Assembly: GCA_050084515.1 (NCBI GenBank)
Contig: CM114273.1
Location: 41,726,001-41,790,000, forward strand
Source of the DNA: Blasia pusilla
Taxonomy: Eukaryota; Marchantiophyta; Marchantiopsida; Blasiales
Direction: 5' to 3'
Length of the DNA: 64,000 nt
Shown: positions 49,601-62,200 of the stretch, one piece after another
Position numbering within the stretch: position 1 is the stretch's first letter
Layout: each line of letters begins with the position of its first letter
Position numbers and translations under genes: made by a program
The notes under the pieces: model-generated
What the model was told of the DNA's origin: nothing
Databases searched by the model: none
Seen by the model: the letters and a program-made list of their open reading frames with translations, nothing else

Positions 49601-51860
49601 ATGAGGAATCCTACCATCTAAGGTCTTGGACGAGGTCTTGGAAACACTTATAGGTTTGTAAACTCGTAGAAAATTGTAAGAGGGTCAACTTTGAAGTGAC
49701 ATGCAATTGGTAACATTCCTCTTTGGGCACCTCTACAAGCTTCACAGGGATCCCATGTGACACTTGAAAACTAGACTCAAGTCATACTTTGTGTGTTAGA
49801 CTTTAACGAATCACACTATGAACAAATTTTCTTGGCCTCTACAAAATCGACTAGTCGTTCTCTTGAGTCGTTTAGACCTATAAGTAGGAATACCTCAATT
49901 TTTAAGGAAAATGTTCAACAAGTGCTAGTAAACACGAGATAAGGACACATAGACATTTGCAAGTTTATGTTGGATTCTCAACATCCACTTTTCTGAGCAC
50001 CATTATCCTGATCGGCCCCCTTGTATGAGGAGAAGCCTAGATTGATGGTTCCGACTTAGACGTCGAAGGAGTCATAATAATATGATGTAGGTGGTTTACG
50101 GATTAGCGTTACTAGGTTTATCTAACCCTATATTGCATCAGGGTGTGAGTCTATTAACCTATTAATAGAAACAAAGAAAATTAGGTAAAAACCCTAGTTT
50201 TTCCGAGTAGTCAAATAGTTAGGAGCCGCAGCGGTAGCGGATTCTCGTATGTCGAGTTATCTCCCAGTTCAGGTTCCATCAAAGCTCTTACGTGAGCGCA
50301 CGGATGGACTAGGTCACTTTGTATCTCTAAGTTTTGTAAAGATTTCACTGATTTCGTCACTTTCTGTTTTCTCACAATTTAATGTTGTCCAACTCTTATA
50401 TTAGCTCCCTAATATTTTTAGCTTTGGAGATCTAAGAAAAAATGTTTTTTTTCCCGAGGAGAAAGAAGACCATAGTACTACAACATCATGTCATTTAATT
50501 AAAGTCATTGTTTCACGTTCTAGATGGATGGTTGGTGGTTCAATCTACATGAGTCTTTGTGAAGTAAGTAGATGTATTGTAAGATTGAAGAAAATAAATA
50601 AAGTGGAAAACAAAGAAATAAAATCCACAATGATAGATTGGTAAACATGGAGGACTTACTACACATTAGAACTTTGATGCGTGATACATTCCTCGTGTAT
50701 TCATTCCATGAACTTAATTCCTACTTCCTTCAATTTTTTTCATTCTACATGTTGTTTCTCTAGAGATAGAGATGTAAGAATTTGTTAATGCTTTGTGAGT
50801 CTATAAAAGCACTACTTGAACTCTCCATTTTTCTTTAGTTTTTTTTTTCTTTGCAAATTTGTATGAGTTTTGTGCAATTTAGTTGCATGCAATCAAAACA
50901 TCTGTGTAGACCCACAAAATAATGCAATTGACTCACACAGTCGTGAAAAATTGGTGTGTAGTTTTTTAGTACCTTGCGAGCCTTCAGTGACTCAACAATG
51001 AGTGTAAGAGAATGATCGTTTTGACTCAAATCACAATTACAAAATACGCGTGTCAAATATTGCACTTGTGATTATTTTGAGAGTGGCTGACCCACAAGCT
51101 TGTGATTGCATTTCTAGAAAATTACAAGATGTTTTGCAACTTATGGGAGCTATACTTTGATCGCAAATTTACAGAGTAGTGTGTCAAATGATAACTTTAA
51201 ATTCAATTTCACTTTTTGGTTTAAGCACAACATTTATGTGATAAATCATGCATGTAGGTTCTATTCCTCAATACGTGATCAACTCCAAATTTGTATGATA
51301 CACAACTTTATACTATAAATATTGGAAAGATCTATTGACCATCTCAAAGTGATCTATATATGCTACTTTGTAAGAAAGATTTGCAAATGGTTGTTCCATG
51401 TGATTGTTTGGATTTTGTGTTCTTTCAAGGCTTACTTGGATGGAGAGAAAGAAGGAATATTCTTATATTTTATAGGGGGATTTTTTGTGTGTAGATTCAA
51501 GTATTAAATCGATGAAAAAAGGGAAGATTCTAATGCATGGAAGGATGATAAAAACATTTGGGAACCAACTAGATCAAAGCTTTTGGTATAGGTCATGAGA
51601 AATAATGAGATATATATGTTTTTTATGAGTACAGTAGTTGGTATATTGAAGTGAAGGTTAAATTGCACCATCATTTGGATATTAGTGTAGTTTATGTAAA
51701 AAAATATACAACATGATTTGAAAGTAGGTTGTAGGGATATTGATACCCACTACCAATTTTTGGGAGGGTAAATTAGCGATGAGTGTTGGAAAACCTTGCT
51801 CCAAGGACTTCTGAAAAGAGAGAGGATGTTGATTGAGTTGGAGAGTTGTTTCAAACATCT
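46630..51860. other. AT-rich intergenic block
   Basis: About 5.2 kb without recognised genes. CTTGCAA-type words are over-represented at 48020-48150. A perfect 18-bp inverted repeat (GTGCTCTATCACATAACA at 48870-48887 with 48918-48935, 30-base loop) is present, with the flanking phrase ATAAGTGTGGTATATGGC on both sides of its right arm. Confidence 0.45.
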
Positions 51861-51862
51861 GT

Positions 51863-52080
51863 CGTGCGTATACACATTGCTACATGACATACATCAGTGT
51901 CATTGAATGCACACACAAACACACACGATCCCATGATAACTCATGGCATCCAAATATCGAGACGATAAGTACCAAAATATCTCCAATCATCCCCCTAGGT
52001 GGTGGTTAGGTCCCCCTAACTCCAAATAGTCATCTATCCTTACCTACCGTGATATAAATCTCCAAGACGCTAAGAGCAAA
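51863..52080 (-). repeat. R1 repeat, copy c (diverged)
   Basis: GATCCCATGATAACTCATGG and CATCCAAATATCGAGACGATAAG correspond to R1 at 12090-12130. It lies immediately 3', in the minus-strand sense, of the truncated methyltransferase start at about 52085, the same arrangement as at 12475. Confidence 0.65.
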
Positions 52081-52084
52081 AAGA

Positions 52085-53435
52085 TCGAGTATTCATCTGG
52101 CCCCATCATTAGTTGCCTTCTTGTCATCCATATCATAGACACAAGTTAGAATCTATAACTACATAGTATCTACTCTATGAACGTCTAGAGCACATCCATC
52201 GTTCAGGAGGAATCCTAATGAGAGGTGGTGTCAGACATGCCATATGCCACCCTCATGAACATCCATCATAGATTAGCATAGTGGCTGCACCACGGGCAGA
52301 ACCACACAACATACAACGCAAGCCTGCAAGAACTATTGCTAAGCTTGAATCAACTATATTACTAGTGTTAGGAAGGTGCCATGGTGCACAATTACACATA
52401 TGATCCTTCCAAACCATATCATTGCATCACTCCAATAAATGAACACCATATGGCAAAATATCTTGCACTATCAAAATAATACGCCGTGCAATCACATCCA
52501 ATGTTATGGGTGTCGTTTGCTGCAAGTAGACATATTATTTTTATGAAGCCTCTAGATAGTCGGTCGATAATCACCTCCCGGAATCGTTGCATACCTCAAC
52601 GTATCCCAATACTGCGCAATCGCCAAGTTCTCAAACGCCATGGGTATCACTATCCAGAATAACTTAGCCCTCTGAGAACATGATTGCATCCATACATCAA
52701 GGTCACCGAGGTTCAACACCTCAACGAATGGCCATAGGTAAATTCGGCTCTTAACCATAAAGTAGTAAGTACGGTGAGAAAGACGCTAAGGATGCCTATT
52801 TCTTGAATCTATATCCCATCCCAAATCAGAGGTCCCAATCTCTTATGTGACCTATATCCCAAGTCATACTTGCATAACTCTCTCTTCACCATTTGCACAA
52901 CCCTCTCCGCTAGTCCATCCATTGTTGTCGTTCGTGTACGACTGAGTGAATCTGTCCGACGGATATCCATCCGTGCTTCGTATAGTTTTGTCATCCGCCA
53001 TCGATTCTTTTGCATTTCTGCTTCTGAGTGGATGGTCCACAACGACGATCGTTGATTAGTTGATTTGCGCAGCCTCCACATACTTTATTATTGCCACCAC
53101 CGTCCCATTTCGTCATCAAACAGGGATGACAAAGGTAATCTTTTGACTGATGGGGTTGTAGTTTTCTTTCTACTTTGCAATGTCTTGAGGTGGTAGCCGC
53201 TTGACGACAATCGAGTACCGTGCTGTGACGCCCGTAGCTGCAACGCGCCACCAATTTCCGCACTGTGCCGCTCGTGACAGTATCGCATCGTCTCGATCGT
53301 AGAGTCATACCATCCATAAGGAACAAAGCATATATTTCTAATAGAGGTGGGTATATCGCTAAGTTTTGCACCCCATTTATGAGTGTCGTGCTGTTGGTAG
53401 TCATTCCGTGCCGCTAGTGTTGCATCGTACCGCAC
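52085..53435 (-). pseudogene. Ty3/gypsy integrase tail, PHD finger and methyltransferase stub
   Basis: Minus-strand frames show the integrase end (TDGLAERAVQ-type: here MDGLAERVVQMVKRELCKYD at about 52900). Next comes LNLGDLDVWMQSC...MAFENLAIAQYWDTLRYAT (52590-52710), then YVYLQQTTPITLDVIARR and NCAPWHLPN (52365-52535), the usual integrase C-terminal region. Then comes a PHD-like finger, CMLC ... YDGC ... GWHMAC ... TPPL ... RWMCSRR (about 52185-52320), in which one cysteine is now Tyr and the last is Arg. Last is YDMDDKKATNDGAR, a stop, and ILDLF, the start of a C5-methyltransferase domain, cut at about 52085. Several stops and frameshifts are present. Confidence 0.7.
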
Positions 53436-53719
53436 ATAAGTGAGATTTGAGCATTGTTGATACCAAAGGAGTACGACTTGCTACTTGGAGGAGTTTGTTT
53501 TCATGATTGAGTTGGGGTCGAGTTTGCTGTTCCTAAGGAGCCACTCCAAACTTGTTCAGGTTATCCATGCTGGTCTTTTTCCGTTCATGTGTGAGGGATT
53601 TCCAAATATTTGGCAATTATTTTTGGGAAATTGGATTTTGTGTGGATTCTAAGAGCATCATTGATGAATGTGGTTTAGGAGTCATAGGAGCTTTTCTGAG
53701 TTTAGTATGCATAATTTGG

Positions 53720-55137
53720 GTACGCTGAAGAGTCAAAGGATCCACATAGATTTCTCTAGTGATACGCCGATCTTTCGATGATCCTAAAAGTAAAATGATA
53801 TGGAGAGGACTCTGATTCAGAGTAGAAGCCAACATTTGGTTGGAGCAAGACTAGTGGAGATGTCACATAGGGAGTATCTATTTGCCACTATCATGCCCTC
53901 CCAATAAGGATGTACATGGCAGTTGGACAGATAGACAGATGTGTGGAGATTATCAACCTATCAATCAATAAACAAAGTTTGATAGGTATGCTATGCCCAC
54001 TCTTGAGGAGATCTTTGATGCTATTGGGGATGCAAAGCTCTTCTATTTGTCGAGTCTTCGCTTTGTTGCATCTTTAATTTGTTGAATCTTCAAACTAGAC
54101 ACCATCAACTACCTATCAAATTGAAGGACAAGCAAAAGATGACATTTTGGGGCATTGATTATCGGTGGAAGGATTTTTTTGTATAAGTGGCGGTTCTTAC
54201 CATTTGGGTTGAAGAACGCCTCGGCAGAGTCTCAGAAGATCATAGATAGGATATTGGCAATTATGGATTTTGTTACATGTTATATTGATGACATCGTAGT
54301 TTTTAGCACCACGGTTGAGGAGTGTGAGTGACACGTGAAGGAGGTGTTTTGATGATTGCAGCTGCATGGGCTGAAGCTACATTCAAGAAATTGCAAATTC
54401 TTTTACAACCACATTGAGTACTTTGATCATATGATATACCCAGGTGGCCTTAGTGTTCAATTGATGAAGGTAAAGGCTATGTTACTCATTCCACGCCTTA
54501 TAGACGTGAGTCAAATTCGTACATTCATAATATTGGCAAACTTTGATCGACGATCCGTAAAGGGTTTTAGTTCGATTGCAAAGTCGCTAACTTTGCTGAC
54601 CAAGGTAGATCACGAAAGACAATAGGGGGATGAGTAGGAGAGAGCATTTCAGCGGCTCAAGCATAGGTTGACGTCCACACTTATATTTAGGAGACCTATC
54701 AAGGGACGTCCTTTCAAATTGCATATTGATTGGAGTATGTTGGGGCTTGGAGTGGTGCTCATCCAATATGACGATGAGAATAGAGAGTTTATGTCAACTT
54801 ATGCCATTTGCTTGAAACATATTGTAGAGGCAGAGTATAGCTCGTATGAGGGCGTGTGCTCAGCCGTAGTGTGGATTATCGTGCATTTCATGGGTTACTT
54901 ATTCAAAAATCCCTTTACCATTGTCACTGATTATCAACCACTTAATCAGTGATATGGGCTCCATTATTGCAGGAGTATGATTTTAAGGTGGTACACCGAC
55001 TTGGCACACTCAACAAAGATGCAAATGGTTTGAGCTGTAACCCATGTCCGAGTCAGCAAGATGCGACTAGAGCTCGTTGGCATGGAGATAGTGATAAGAA
55101 GTTGTTGCCTATATGGCATGCGTTAAGCTATTGATCT
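53720..55137 (+). pseudogene. Ty3/gypsy reverse transcriptase and RNase H remnant
   Basis: Pieces in order: HGSWTDRQMCGDYQPIN (about 53930), YAMPTLEEIFDAIGDAKLF (53985-54050), LPIKLKDKQKMTFWGIDY (54110-54165), FLPFGLKNASAESQKIIDRI, FVTCYIDDIVVFSTTVEEC with the YIDD catalytic motif intact (54270-54328), and the connection domain. Then come FKLHIDWSMLGLGVVLIQYD and FTIVTDYQPLNQ of the RNase H region (54715-54950), and LLQEYDFKVVHRLGT. In-frame stops occur at several points. Integrase is absent; an R2 copy begins 8 bases after the last stop. The integrase tail at 52085-53435 is in the opposite orientation. Confidence 0.85.
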
Positions 55138-55144
55138 CTTTGTA

Positions 55145-55219
55145 AATCAAGAGATCTCTCCCGTAACAAATTCTCTCCATATTGCACACAATATGGAGAG
55201 AATTCTTTCTTTCTTTCTT

Positions 55220-55288
<69 letters not shown>

Positions 55289-55590
55289 GGTATACCCCCT
55301 TCTCCTTCCCTCTCCAAAACCTATGCTCGCAAGTCACCTCCTTGGCTCTTGACCTGCTATAGGAGGTTAAGAGCCATTTCCCAAAAATGGAAAGTTAACT
55401 ATATTCAAAATGGCAATAAACTTTAAATAGCAATTTTTTACATATGGCTCCAAATGAGTTGAATTGAAGGGGAAACCTGCTCTAATAGGTTATCCGTGGG
55501 CTCAACAGGTCATCCTCGACCTCTTGAGGTTGTTATCCACTATCCTCAAAGGCATTCTACTAGATCTCATCGATCTATCCTAAAAGACGT
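55145..55590 (+). repeat. R2 repeat, copy C
   Basis: Matches copies A and B over CACCTCCTTGGCTCTTGACC, ATGGCTCCAAATGAG, GGGGAAACCTGCTC, CATCCTCGACCTC and CGATCTATCCTAAA. A 15-bp palindrome with a 6-base loop (55169-55204, arms AATTCTCTCCATATT) precedes a TTTC/TC/TG microsatellite (55204-55288). Confidence 0.8.
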
Positions 55591-55599
55591 GATCCATTT

Positions 55600-56236
55600 C
55601 TCTTTATTCCTTATTTTTTGTCTCTTTATTCCTAATTTCACTCCTTATTTTAAAACCCCACCTCTTGCTCACCTTATTCGTTTGGAAAATCCTCCACACA
55701 GGTTCTCATTTTGGGAAGATCAAAGAATTCTCCTTCCTTCATTTTGAAACTTTTTGTATGGGTTGTAAAAAAAGTACCTTAGATAATAGGAGGCTCAACC
55801 ACTTGCTTAGAGTTTAATTATGAAAATCGATGTGCAACCCATGCTATGCACAATACCACTAATCATCATCATGGCCAAACAAAATAAAAGTAAATTGTTA
55901 GTGTCGTGATACCAAAAGATTTTCTTGTTATCCCACTATCATATGTTAATTAAAAAGGAGTTTACAAATTAAGAAACTATTAGCCCAAAACAATGTAGAT
56001 GACGTTATTATTTTAATAATAATATATACATGGAAGTATGAAGGAGCCAAAGGAGTATTATAGAGATATCTACTTCCATCTTCCATCATGTTTTACAAGT
56101 TATGGTAGTTGTTGTACGAGGGCATTGAGTGGCCCTCATGCAACAATTACCATAACCGAAGATTTTAGGTGGATAAGAAATGGATGTCCATGCAAAGTAA
56201 CCATTTCATATCCATAAACTAGAAAATACATTTAAA
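55600..56236. other. Spacer without recognised gene
   Basis: AT-rich. TTGTTGTACGAGGGC and its near-inverse GCCCTCATGCAACAATTACC at about 56110-56155 form an imperfect hairpin around AGTTATGGTAGTTGT / ACAATTACCATAAC. No coding sequence. Confidence 0.4.
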
Positions 56237-56417
56237 TCTATATTATTATGGGAGACTGCCCTTATATGGGGTGCCTTCCCTCGAGGTGACACTTGTCTTT
56301 TTTGGCATCTAATTGGTTAACCAGTGTTGTTCTCCCCACTAACCTCTTTTGAAAACCGATCCTTTGTCTTTTCGAGCTAATTTTCATTGATTCGTGCAGA
56401 GCACGAGCTCCGGCTAG
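56237..56417 (+). mobile_element. Non-autonomous Helitron with intact terminal hairpin, 181 bp
   Basis: Starts A|TCTATATTATTATGGGAG and ends with TCGTGC-AGA-GCACGA (56392-56406), 11 bases before the terminal CTAG|T. Start, hairpin, spacing and A/T target site all match the Helitron pattern. Its body differs from the copies at 6396 and 38713 after the first 30 bases. Confidence 0.8.
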
Positions 56418-56730
56418 TATGATTGAAGTGCAACTTTCAAAATATCAAAATTTAAAAATAAAGAATAAAAACAATGTATTGATATAAAAGTCTAAATATA
56501 TATGAGAATTTCTAACTTTCGTTAAATAAGAACTCCCCTAATATTTAACGCAATGAAAAGAATGATCATACCCTAACTCAAATTTCTGAAAAATCTATGC
56601 CTCAAAATTATAGTATTCTAATGGACTCCTCCCACGGCGCGCGACGTTGCATGAGTTGGGAGTGTGACGGGCGCGAGGGAGTAAAAGTAAATTAATAAAT
56701 AAAGTACTCAAGAACGCGCGACGTTGCATG

Positions 56731-56870
56731 CCTTGGGGGGGGAATGCCCCCTTCTTCCTTTTCTGGTCGTGTTGTGGCCTTCAGGTTTTGACTCTTTGAG
56801 TCCCCCTCTTTTGTACTTCCGATGGGTTTTCCATCACTCGTTTTTATCGAAGTGCATCTTTGTTTCCTTG
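56731..56870 (+). mobile_element. LINE-like 3' end fragment
   Basis: GCCCCCTTCTTCC, a GGCCTTCAGG phrase and GATGGGTTTTCCAT follow the order seen at 11710-11810 and 32310-32400. The flanks share CGCGCGACGTTGCATG (about 56637 and 56715) and a GGGCG-GAGGGA...AAATAAATAAA phrase on both sides, consistent with local duplication around it. Confidence 0.4.
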
Positions 56871-56979
56871 GAAGTACGCCGGGCGGGAGGGACGAAAATA
56901 AACAAATAAAAATAAAATAGAGTACTTGCATAGAATAAAAAATAAAAGATGAAAAAAGAATTCGCGTATTCTCGTAGCA

Positions 56980-57960
56980 CTTACGTCAGTAGGATTTGAC
57001 GTTTACTGCGGAAGTGCCGTAATGAGCCGTGTTAGTGGACACTAAGTGGAGGAGGAGGAAGGATGAGCAGTCTGAAGGGCCTTTGAAGGTATTGATGTAA
57101 TTCAAGCTGTGATTTGATCTCTGACAAGTCCATTCAACGAGTTCCACGTGTACAGGGAACTCTTGGGACGTTGCCCCGTTGGTCCCGACATCGGCTCGGC
57201 TACCGGACGCCAGAGTCATGCTTACCGGGGCCCTCTATCTGCGGGACAAATCCACCTACCAGTAGTGAAGAAGGGTAGTCCTGCGGTTCCCACTTCGAAC
57301 TAGAGGTCGGGCCGATGACGCGGACAGTCAACGAGGGCATCTTCAAACTGGTTGGACCATCATGGTTACCCCCTTACATCTGTTACCCGAACTCCAGGGT
57401 CCCAGGTCAGCAGGTGTTACTCCCATATACGTTACGGGGGCCCGCCACTTCCGGGGCCACGCCAAGCCAGGGTGGAAGTCCTAAGCCCACGGTCCCGCCT
57501 TTCACGACCGGTTCCAGGCCCGTACTACTTCATCCTGCTCCGTCCAGATGCCGGTCACAACTTCTCCCCCGCGCGCGCCTATAGCTTCTCAAAGAACCAA
57601 CGGATCATCCTAAGATCTTCGGAATACAGCCAGACCATCCGAAGGTTCAAAAGTGTCGGAGTCCGGACTCCGCCGGGTTCCAGAACCGGCACCGGCGAGT
57701 TCCGCCTCGCCCCCAACATGTGGTGACCGGTCAGACCATGGTCTAAAGTAGAAGTCTCACGCAATGGCCAAGGTTAGTCCTCCAGACCGTAGGACAAAAG
57801 CCTCAGAGGCCCATGATGACCAGCTCCACCTCAGTAAATGGTAAAGGGTGACCCACGATAGGGCTACCGGAGAACCGGATGCCACAACCCGAACCCGGAG
57901 GACAAACCTGCCCGAACTTATGGAGACCGGAGGATTATCCACCGAATCGGAAGATAGGGC
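56980..57960. other. GC-rich block of unknown nature
   Basis: Sharply GC-richer than its left neighbour, rich in CCGG words, with a 16-bp perfect palindrome CGGAGTCCGGACTCCG (57657-57672). A 124-codon open frame (57352-57726, plus) shows no recognised domain and is probably a consequence of composition. It may be part of the DEK upstream region or a GC-rich transposon. Confidence 0.35.
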
Positions 57961-58139
57961 GTAGAAATGGAGAATACTGAATCGTACCTCCGGTCAAAGA
58001 TTGTAGGGGTTAACGAGCGCGGGCGGAAGTCGCAGAGGGTAGGAGAGGCGAAGGAATGGGAGGGACTCGGAGGAGGGAGTGCTCAACGGAGAGGGAAGGA
58101 CGAAGAGGAGGGATGATTGATAACGAGTCTTGAGTCTGT

Positions 58140-59229
58140 CTGTCCGGGAGCGGGTGGGTGTCTGGGAAAGAGGAGGAGGAGGAGGAGGAAGAGGAAGAAG
58201 AGGGGGTTTGGAAATTTGGGGGGATTCTTGGAGCTTGAAAAAATTCGGAAAGCTGGCTGTAGGGCGGGAGAGATTGAGTGCGGATGATGGGGCGAGGTGG
58301 GAAGAAACAATCAAACGCGAGAGGAGGAGGAGGAGGAGGAGGGTCTGTTATTATTCCGCTGCCGTGAAATGGTGGTGCTTCAAGAGCAACAAATGCGAAG
58401 ACGCGCACTGCAGTGTTTGAAGCAGAAGCGGAACGAAGAACGAGTGTCGCCGCGTGTGGACTGGGCGCTCGTGGCTCGTCTTGCTTTTCTCGTCAGTTCT
58501 TTTCTCCCATTGTTGTCGCGCTTCGGAACGGGTCCCGGGATAAGCTCTGCAGCAGAAAATGGACTCTGCAACTGCTGATTGAGAACGAGGACTTTGGTCA
58601 CAGCTGTTTTACTCGTGTCTCGTAGAAGTTGGCACTCCTGCGTGCGTGCGTGCGTTGGAGGGAGCGGGGAGTGCAGGGGGTGAAATTCTGCAGCGAGCGA
58701 GCTGCGGGGGCGGAGGTATTGGAGTAACGGAGTTTTGTAGCGATGGGACCGCGGAGGAGATGAGGAGTAAGATGGTACGAGAGCAGGCGGAATATTAGGT
58801 GGAGGTGCGCGCGGAAACATATCGATCAAGGGCGGGGCAATTGGTGTGACGCTCCGAGGTTGTGAGGGAAATGCTGGGTCTCAATGCGTAGGAGAGAAGG
58901 AGAAAAATCCGGGCTGTGTGGAAAGCGAACGAGAGTTGAACTTTCTTTGCTCGGATAGTGGGAATAGTGAGTGCAGCGGAACCGTTTGGTGCTTCCGGAC
59001 GAGGATCGAGTAGAGTGGTGGTTGTTATCATCCCAGGTTCAAGGTTGTGCACGAGGTGCCGTATTGGTGGTGTGTGCACACAGCGGTTACTGCAGAGGAC
59101 CAGGAGGATATTTAGGGCGTACGCAGTCGCCGAGGGCTGAAGGAGTGCAGAGGGCGATTTTTTTTCGTTCGGAAGAACTCGCCTCCAGATCCAACAAGAA
59201 GTCAGCCCTGGGCTGAGTTGTGCACCGCC
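58140..59229 (+). promoter_or_regulatory. GC-rich upstream and 5' leader region of DEK gene
   Basis: Purine-rich runs (GGAGGAGGAGG at about 58170 and 58322) and GC-rich sequence precede the DEK start at 59230. No clear TATA box was found. Open frames here are compositional. The transcription start cannot be placed. Confidence 0.35.
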
Positions 59230-62200
59230 ATGGCGGAGGCAGCCGCGGAGACGGCTCCCAACGGGAAGACCTCGAATGAAGTGGATGAGGGGGTGAAGCG
59301 TTCAGTCATAGAGGGCAGTTCTGCAGCTGGTAAAGGTGTGGGGGACATGAAGCCCTGCGTGAGCAAAGGAGTGAGAGAGAAAGTGGTGGAAACAGGAGCA
59401 ACCACCAACGAAGCTGCAGAGGAAGTGGTGGCAAAAGAAACCGCTGACGCCATGAAACAAGGGGGTGTAGAGCCCATGAAAGAAGACGATGTGAAAGCGA
59501 GTGCCGTACTAGTTAAAGGCGAAAGTAAGAATGTTGCAGTAGCAGAACCGGACACTAACGCGAAGAAAGAATTAAAGCCGAAGGACGTGGCGAAAGACGA
59601 GATGGAAATAGACACCAAAGCTGATTCTCAGTCGGTCACTGAGCCAAAGAAAGCCGTCGTCGAAGAGGAGGAGAAACGCGAAGCCATGGACATTGATGAC
59701 AAGAAACATGAAAAATCCATCGACGAGAAAGCACCGACACTTCCCAAAGAGGAGCAAAAAGCTGGGGTAGTGTTGAATCCCAAGAAGAAGATGGGTCGTC
59801 CTAGGAAATCGAAACCAGGGGAAAAGACGGAAGAGGTTGAGCCTATGGAAGGAGAGGAACCTCCCATAGAGGAAACGAAGAAGAGGCGCAGGCAGAAGAA
59901 GGAGCCTGTAACGCCTAAGACACTGCCAGCTCGTGAGAGGAAGTCCATAGAAAGATTCGTTGCCTCAACGGAAAAGGGAAAGAAGGAGCTCATCATCAAG
60001 CAGGTGAGACATATTCGAACAAGAAGGGTTGGGAGGAAGTCTTATACGAAGTCGAACAATGCCACTACTGGAGAGTTTGAAATGAAAGGCATTTATTGAT
60101 TGCTTTCTACAAGAAAAAGGTTAGCCGAGGCGCCACGGTTTGGGCAGCTAGGATTTCTGATGAGTCTGCTCTTGATACACGCAGGGAAGTGGAACTCCGC
60201 TCATGGACATTCCCAACGGTATGGTGCCCTGATTTTATAGCATGTTTGCAGGGTAGCGGTCGCGGTCACAATGTCTCCCTCACGGGTTCATGCAGCCAAT
60301 GGTCGTTGAAGATTAGTATGCCCTTCTAAATCCATCCGTATTTTGCTTGTGTGGGTTGAGCCGCTTGCGCAGCAGCCTGACCTACACCGTTCCTATCAAA
60401 CTGCCATGCCATTCAAGACCTGAGACCTAGGACTGCAAGGATGAGAATATTTCCTATTCCTTTGGGACAGACTCCTCTTAGTCTCTTTATCAAAGGAGTG
60501 GGAATTGCGACAGAAGTGATTCAGCAGGCCATAGTTGATAAGAGTTGTGCCTCTGGAAACTATGTGCTGCACATCCTGAGCATAGGATGTTGTCCCACCC
60601 CCTCTGCATGTTGCCCCTGGCCTCAAGCTGCCCTTGTTTCGGCTCTGAAGCCACCTATTCTAACCACATGTTATTTTAACATGTGGTTAAAATAACACTT
60701 CTTTAGTACGAGTATTCTGTCTGAGAGTAAGCATGTCGTATCTCTTTCTGTTGTGTTGCTTTCTTCTGTCGGCTATATGTACCCTATAAATATGTCCGTT
60801 TTGCAGTTGCATACAAGCTGAGTAAGAGGGCTAAAGGTGATGAGATCCTGAACATGCTGCATCTGCTACTGTACAACAAGCGTGCAAAGGTTGGTGGTGG
60901 TTTACAATCCATGCCCATTCAAGCAATACGTGAAAGTTCAGAAAGGTGCAGGATACAGAAGTTTAGGTCAGATAACCTCAGTCTATGTCAGTTGCTGAAA
61001 ATATGCTAGCAGCCAGAGTGAGATGTCCAGGAGTAGAAAAGCATTGTCCCCTTCAAAGCTCCATTAAAGAGAGTTGAATAAGACGGTCTGATGTTGTGCA
61101 GGCCAATGTCTTGAAGTACAACATCTTCAGATTTTCAGGATATGTGTGGGGTGAAAATCAGGTATCGTTTTCAAATGGCAATTTCGGAGTGCTAATATGG
61201 GATTGATGTGCAACAGTGCTATTGCAGTGATCTGGCCTCCTGTTTCTTTGGATGAAAAAATAGTACACTTAAAGGTTTTCCTTGTGTAATTAGTGAATAA
61301 ACTAGTGTCTTCTAGCCTAAGAAGGCACCTAATAATTTATATGACATGCAGGAGAAGGAAAAGAATAAAGTCAAGGATAAACTGGAAAGATATACAAAGG
61401 AGGGTTTGGGACAACTTATCGATGTGCTAGACCTCCATCTACCCAAAACTGGAAAGAAGGTGCGTTGGCTTGTCCTCTACAGCATTTATCTGCAGGTGGA
61501 ATCATGACCAACAAGGTCCGTTTGATGGGTTAGAAGCATTTACCTACACAACTGAAAGTTGTGTTTGTTTGCAGGAAGAGCTTGTTGTGAAAGTACTTGA
61601 ATTCCTTGAGTCACCTCATAAGACAACAGAGGTCTCAGTAGAAGAAAAAGAGTTGGTGAGTGCAATCCTTCACCCATCTCCACTAAGTTTCTCAGTCTCT
61701 TGTTCCTCTAAAGTGCTCTCTATTGGTGTGTAATCGCCAGATGGGTGGAATGGGAAGGGCCTATTATCTGAAGTTATGGTGGGTTTAATCTAAAGTCCCG
61801 CTTCTGATCTGCCAGAGTGTATAACAAGCTTGTCCACGTTTGGGCATTTTGTCTGCAGAAGTTGAAAGAAAAGAAGCGCAAAAGTAGGACTCCTGGACGG
61901 GGGAGAGGGTCATCGGCAAAGAAGGTATACTATAGGTCTCACCTGATTAATTACATTATCTCATGGTGCATTATTGTCAACTCTCCATAGACAGTGAGTC
62001 ATATGAAATGCGTCTTATGCTTGATCAGATTGTATGTCTTCCTATTTATGGTCGGCTTATTGGTTTAGGAAGATCAATGCATTCATGATGGGCTTTTAGT
62101 TGGAAAACTTCACCCATTGTCTTTGTGGATGCTCAACCTCACTGGAACACTTCTATTTATGGATCAGAGGAAACTAGATGACACCCCCTCGAAAAAACGA

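Noticed and set aside
57352-57726. 124-codon plus-strand open frame in the GC-rich block
   Set aside because: No domain, no splice or start context, and overlapping open frames in other phases suggest a compositional effect.
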